A stretch of DNA of 64,000 nucleotides. Origin: Embiotoca jacksoni. Taxonomy: Eukaryota; Chordata; Actinopteri; Embiotocidae. The stretch is from the NCBI GenBank assembly GCA_022577435.1, contig JAKOON010000008.1, forward strand, positions 19,551,001 to 19,615,000. Reading direction: 5' to 3'. This document shows, piece by piece, positions 62,300-64,000 of this stretch. Both the position numbers and the translations under genes were made by a program. Under the pieces are notes generated by a model. It was not told where the DNA came from. It did no database searches and was given only the letters and a program-made list of their open reading frames with translations. Numbering within the stretch: position 1 is the first letter of the stretch; every line of letters starts with the position of its first letter.

Positions 62300-63235
62300 T
62301 CATTGTTTTCACACTTTGTGACGTTGATTTAATTTTATATGTATAAATTTATCATTTTTCCTATCAATCTACACTCAGGAGCCCATAATATGAAAGCATA
62401 CTTTTAGAAATTTTGCAGATGTATTAAAAATCCAAAACTAAAATCTCTCATTCCAATAAATATTATGTAGAATGCTTTTGGTAGCAATTCAAGCTTTGAG
62501 TCTTCTCAGATGAGTCTCTACAAACTTTGCACACTTGTATTTGGACAGTTTGTCTCATTCTTCTCACACCATCTGAACAGCATCAAATTTAATGGCAAGT
62601 GTCTCCACAAAGATGCTCTCAGGGGTTTACATCTTTGCTTTGATAGTTGACTATGCCAACTGAAGGACAGACAGAGACTTCTCCTAAGCCACTCCAGCAT
62701 TGTCCTGACTGTATGCCTCAGGTAACTGTTGTGCTGAACCACCACCCAAGTCTCAGGTCACGTGCACTTTGAGCAGGTTCTCTTTTAGGACCTCTGTGTA
62801 TTTGGCTGCATCCATCCTTCTCTCACTTCTGACCAACCACCCAGTCCCTGCCACTGAGAAGTATGCTCAAATCATGATGCCACCACCACCATGCTTCACT
62901 GTAGGAATGGTCGCTAGATAATGAGCAGTGCGTGGCGTTTGCCACCCGTAGCACCCAGGGGTTCAATTTGTGTTTCATTAAATCAGAGAATCTTTTCTCT
63001 CATGCTATCATGGTCATTTAAATGCTGTTTGGTAAACTCCAAGCTGACTGTCATGCATTTGACTCAAGAGTGGCTTCCATCTAGCCCCTTTACCATGTCT
63101 GCAGAGGACTTCTGAAACTCTGTCACGGCTAATGGCCTCTTAATCACCTCCTCCCTTCTTTAATGATTATTCATTTTGGCCAACTCTAGGAGTCCTGGTG
63201 GTTCCAAATTTGTTCCAGTTCTTACTTATCAGTTC
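62300..63235 (-). mobile_element. Old Tc1-like transposon relic
   Basis: Read on the minus strand, the segment begins near 63235 with GGAACCACCAGGACTCC (coding for a GTTRTP-like motif). It then codes for degraded pieces equivalent to KPLLS..HMTVSLEF, VKHGGGGIMI (about 62890), SVAGTGWLVRSERRMDAAKY and LKENLL (about 62770-62830), followed by an unrecognisable C-terminal part. The 3' non-coding end contains TTTTTAATACATCTGCAAAA and TTATGGGCTCCTGAGTGTAGA, matching the usual 3' region of fish Tc1 elements. Many stops and indels are present, the catalytic C-terminal half cannot be read, and the 5' terminal repeat is missing. It belongs to a different Tc1-like subfamily from the element at 58-59.6 kb and is clearly older. 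Confidence 0.8.
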
Positions 63236-64000
63236 TAATCAATACAACAGGAGTGAAGGACAATAAACAGCTCCCAAAACCCTGAGCCAAGGTCAGGTTG
63301 GATCCAGAATTAACTTAGAGCTCAGAGATCAGTTGAGGGGCAGTTGAGATCAGCTGGACCCACACAACTCACTTATTTTGAAATGTTTACACTTACATGT
63401 TAATGTTCATAGCATGTGAATCATTTTGTGCAGATCCTGATTATATAGATATGCACGCCAATATCAGCCACAACTGCAAGTATTCATAATGATCAAAAGT
63501 GGGAAAAAAAATAAAATATAAAATGAGAAACTATATTCGAAACACATGACTGCAACTACATGGAAAAGATCCAACATTTACATGTTGTAGGCTTTTCACT
63601 CATCAAACCTCAATGTCAGTATTTCCATTTCTTTGTAACTGTGGGTAACTGGATTGCATTCATCATTGCATTCAAATAAAAAAAATTGTATTCTGATAAA
63701 CATATCAATCTGCAGATGATATTGGTAAAAAACAAAAACAAAAAAGACCATGAGTCACATAAATGAATGGTTTTGGTTTTGGAAAGTTTCTTGGAAGACT
63801 CAAAGCACCAAAATATCCTTTATTTTTTTTTATTTTTTTTTTTTGCCAACATGAGCACCAAAATTGTTCTGCACTGCCTAATAAGTATCCACATCCTTAA
63901 CTGCACCTCTCCCCTCATCTTAGCATGCTCATTTGATGACAGGAAATTACCAGCTCATACCCAAAAAATAGAATTGTGCCTGCGGAAAAATACATAAAAA
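63236..64000. other. Non-coding stretch to window end
   Basis: AT-rich DNA with A-rich and T-rich runs (for example T runs at about 63822-63844). Nothing recognised. Confidence 0.55.

Overview
The window looks like 64 kb of AT-rich, non-coding vertebrate DNA, most likely from a teleost fish. The repeats support this. There are L2-type LINEs whose 3' ends carry an (ATTGA)n tail or a CTTGCCTTG tail, a Rex3/RTE-type LINE ending in GATG repeats, Tc1-like DD34E transposons, a hAT-type MITE, and long CA, GATA and TA microsatellites. No intact host protein-coding gene, rRNA or functional tRNA gene was recognised. Apart from the transposon-derived reading frames, the open frames are short, lack recognisable domains, and are often open on both strands. 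The window is therefore either intergenic or the inside of a very large intron.

Layout. 1-13.5 kb: unique-looking DNA with homopolymers, a TGTA-rich stretch, an 81-bp TG repeat and one possible LINE tail. 13.5-16.65 kb: a 5'-truncated L2-type LINE on the + strand, split by a second, related LINE in the opposite orientation; a 7-bp target duplication marks the event. 20.6-21.6 kb: a broken, 5'-truncated Rex3-like LINE next to a TA repeat. 22.9-23.5 kb: two different LINE-type 3' ends side by side. 27.0-27.2 kb: a minus-strand fragment of the same 3' UTR family as the 16.4 kb element. 32.8-33.2 kb: a degenerate AT-rich minisatellite, a 14-bp perfect hairpin and a small Arg-rich minus-strand frame. 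43.1-45.6 kb: two CA repeats, a tRNA-like SINE head and a pair of 245-bp-spaced repeats separated by a 33-base poly-A. 53.8-54.1 kb: a 299-bp hAT-type MITE with a perfect 8-bp target duplication. 56.5-57.1 kb: a LINE 3' end whose tail is a 120-bp GATA microsatellite. 58.03-59.65 kb: a complete-length Tc1-like transposon with TIRs and TA duplications but a dead transposase. 62.3-63.2 kb: an older Tc1-like relic.

The remaining DNA is mostly featureless to the eye. A few stretches have the look of conserved non-coding elements (dense TAAT motifs, a palindromic CRE, frames open on both strands), near 9.1, 36.1, 38.8, 39.8 and 59.9 kb. Two short exon-like segments with good splice signals (minus strand 22.55-22.68 kb; plus strand 35.8-35.9 kb) are weak candidates only. 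I found no convincing new biological system. The best-supported observations are the transposon nesting and target-site structures.
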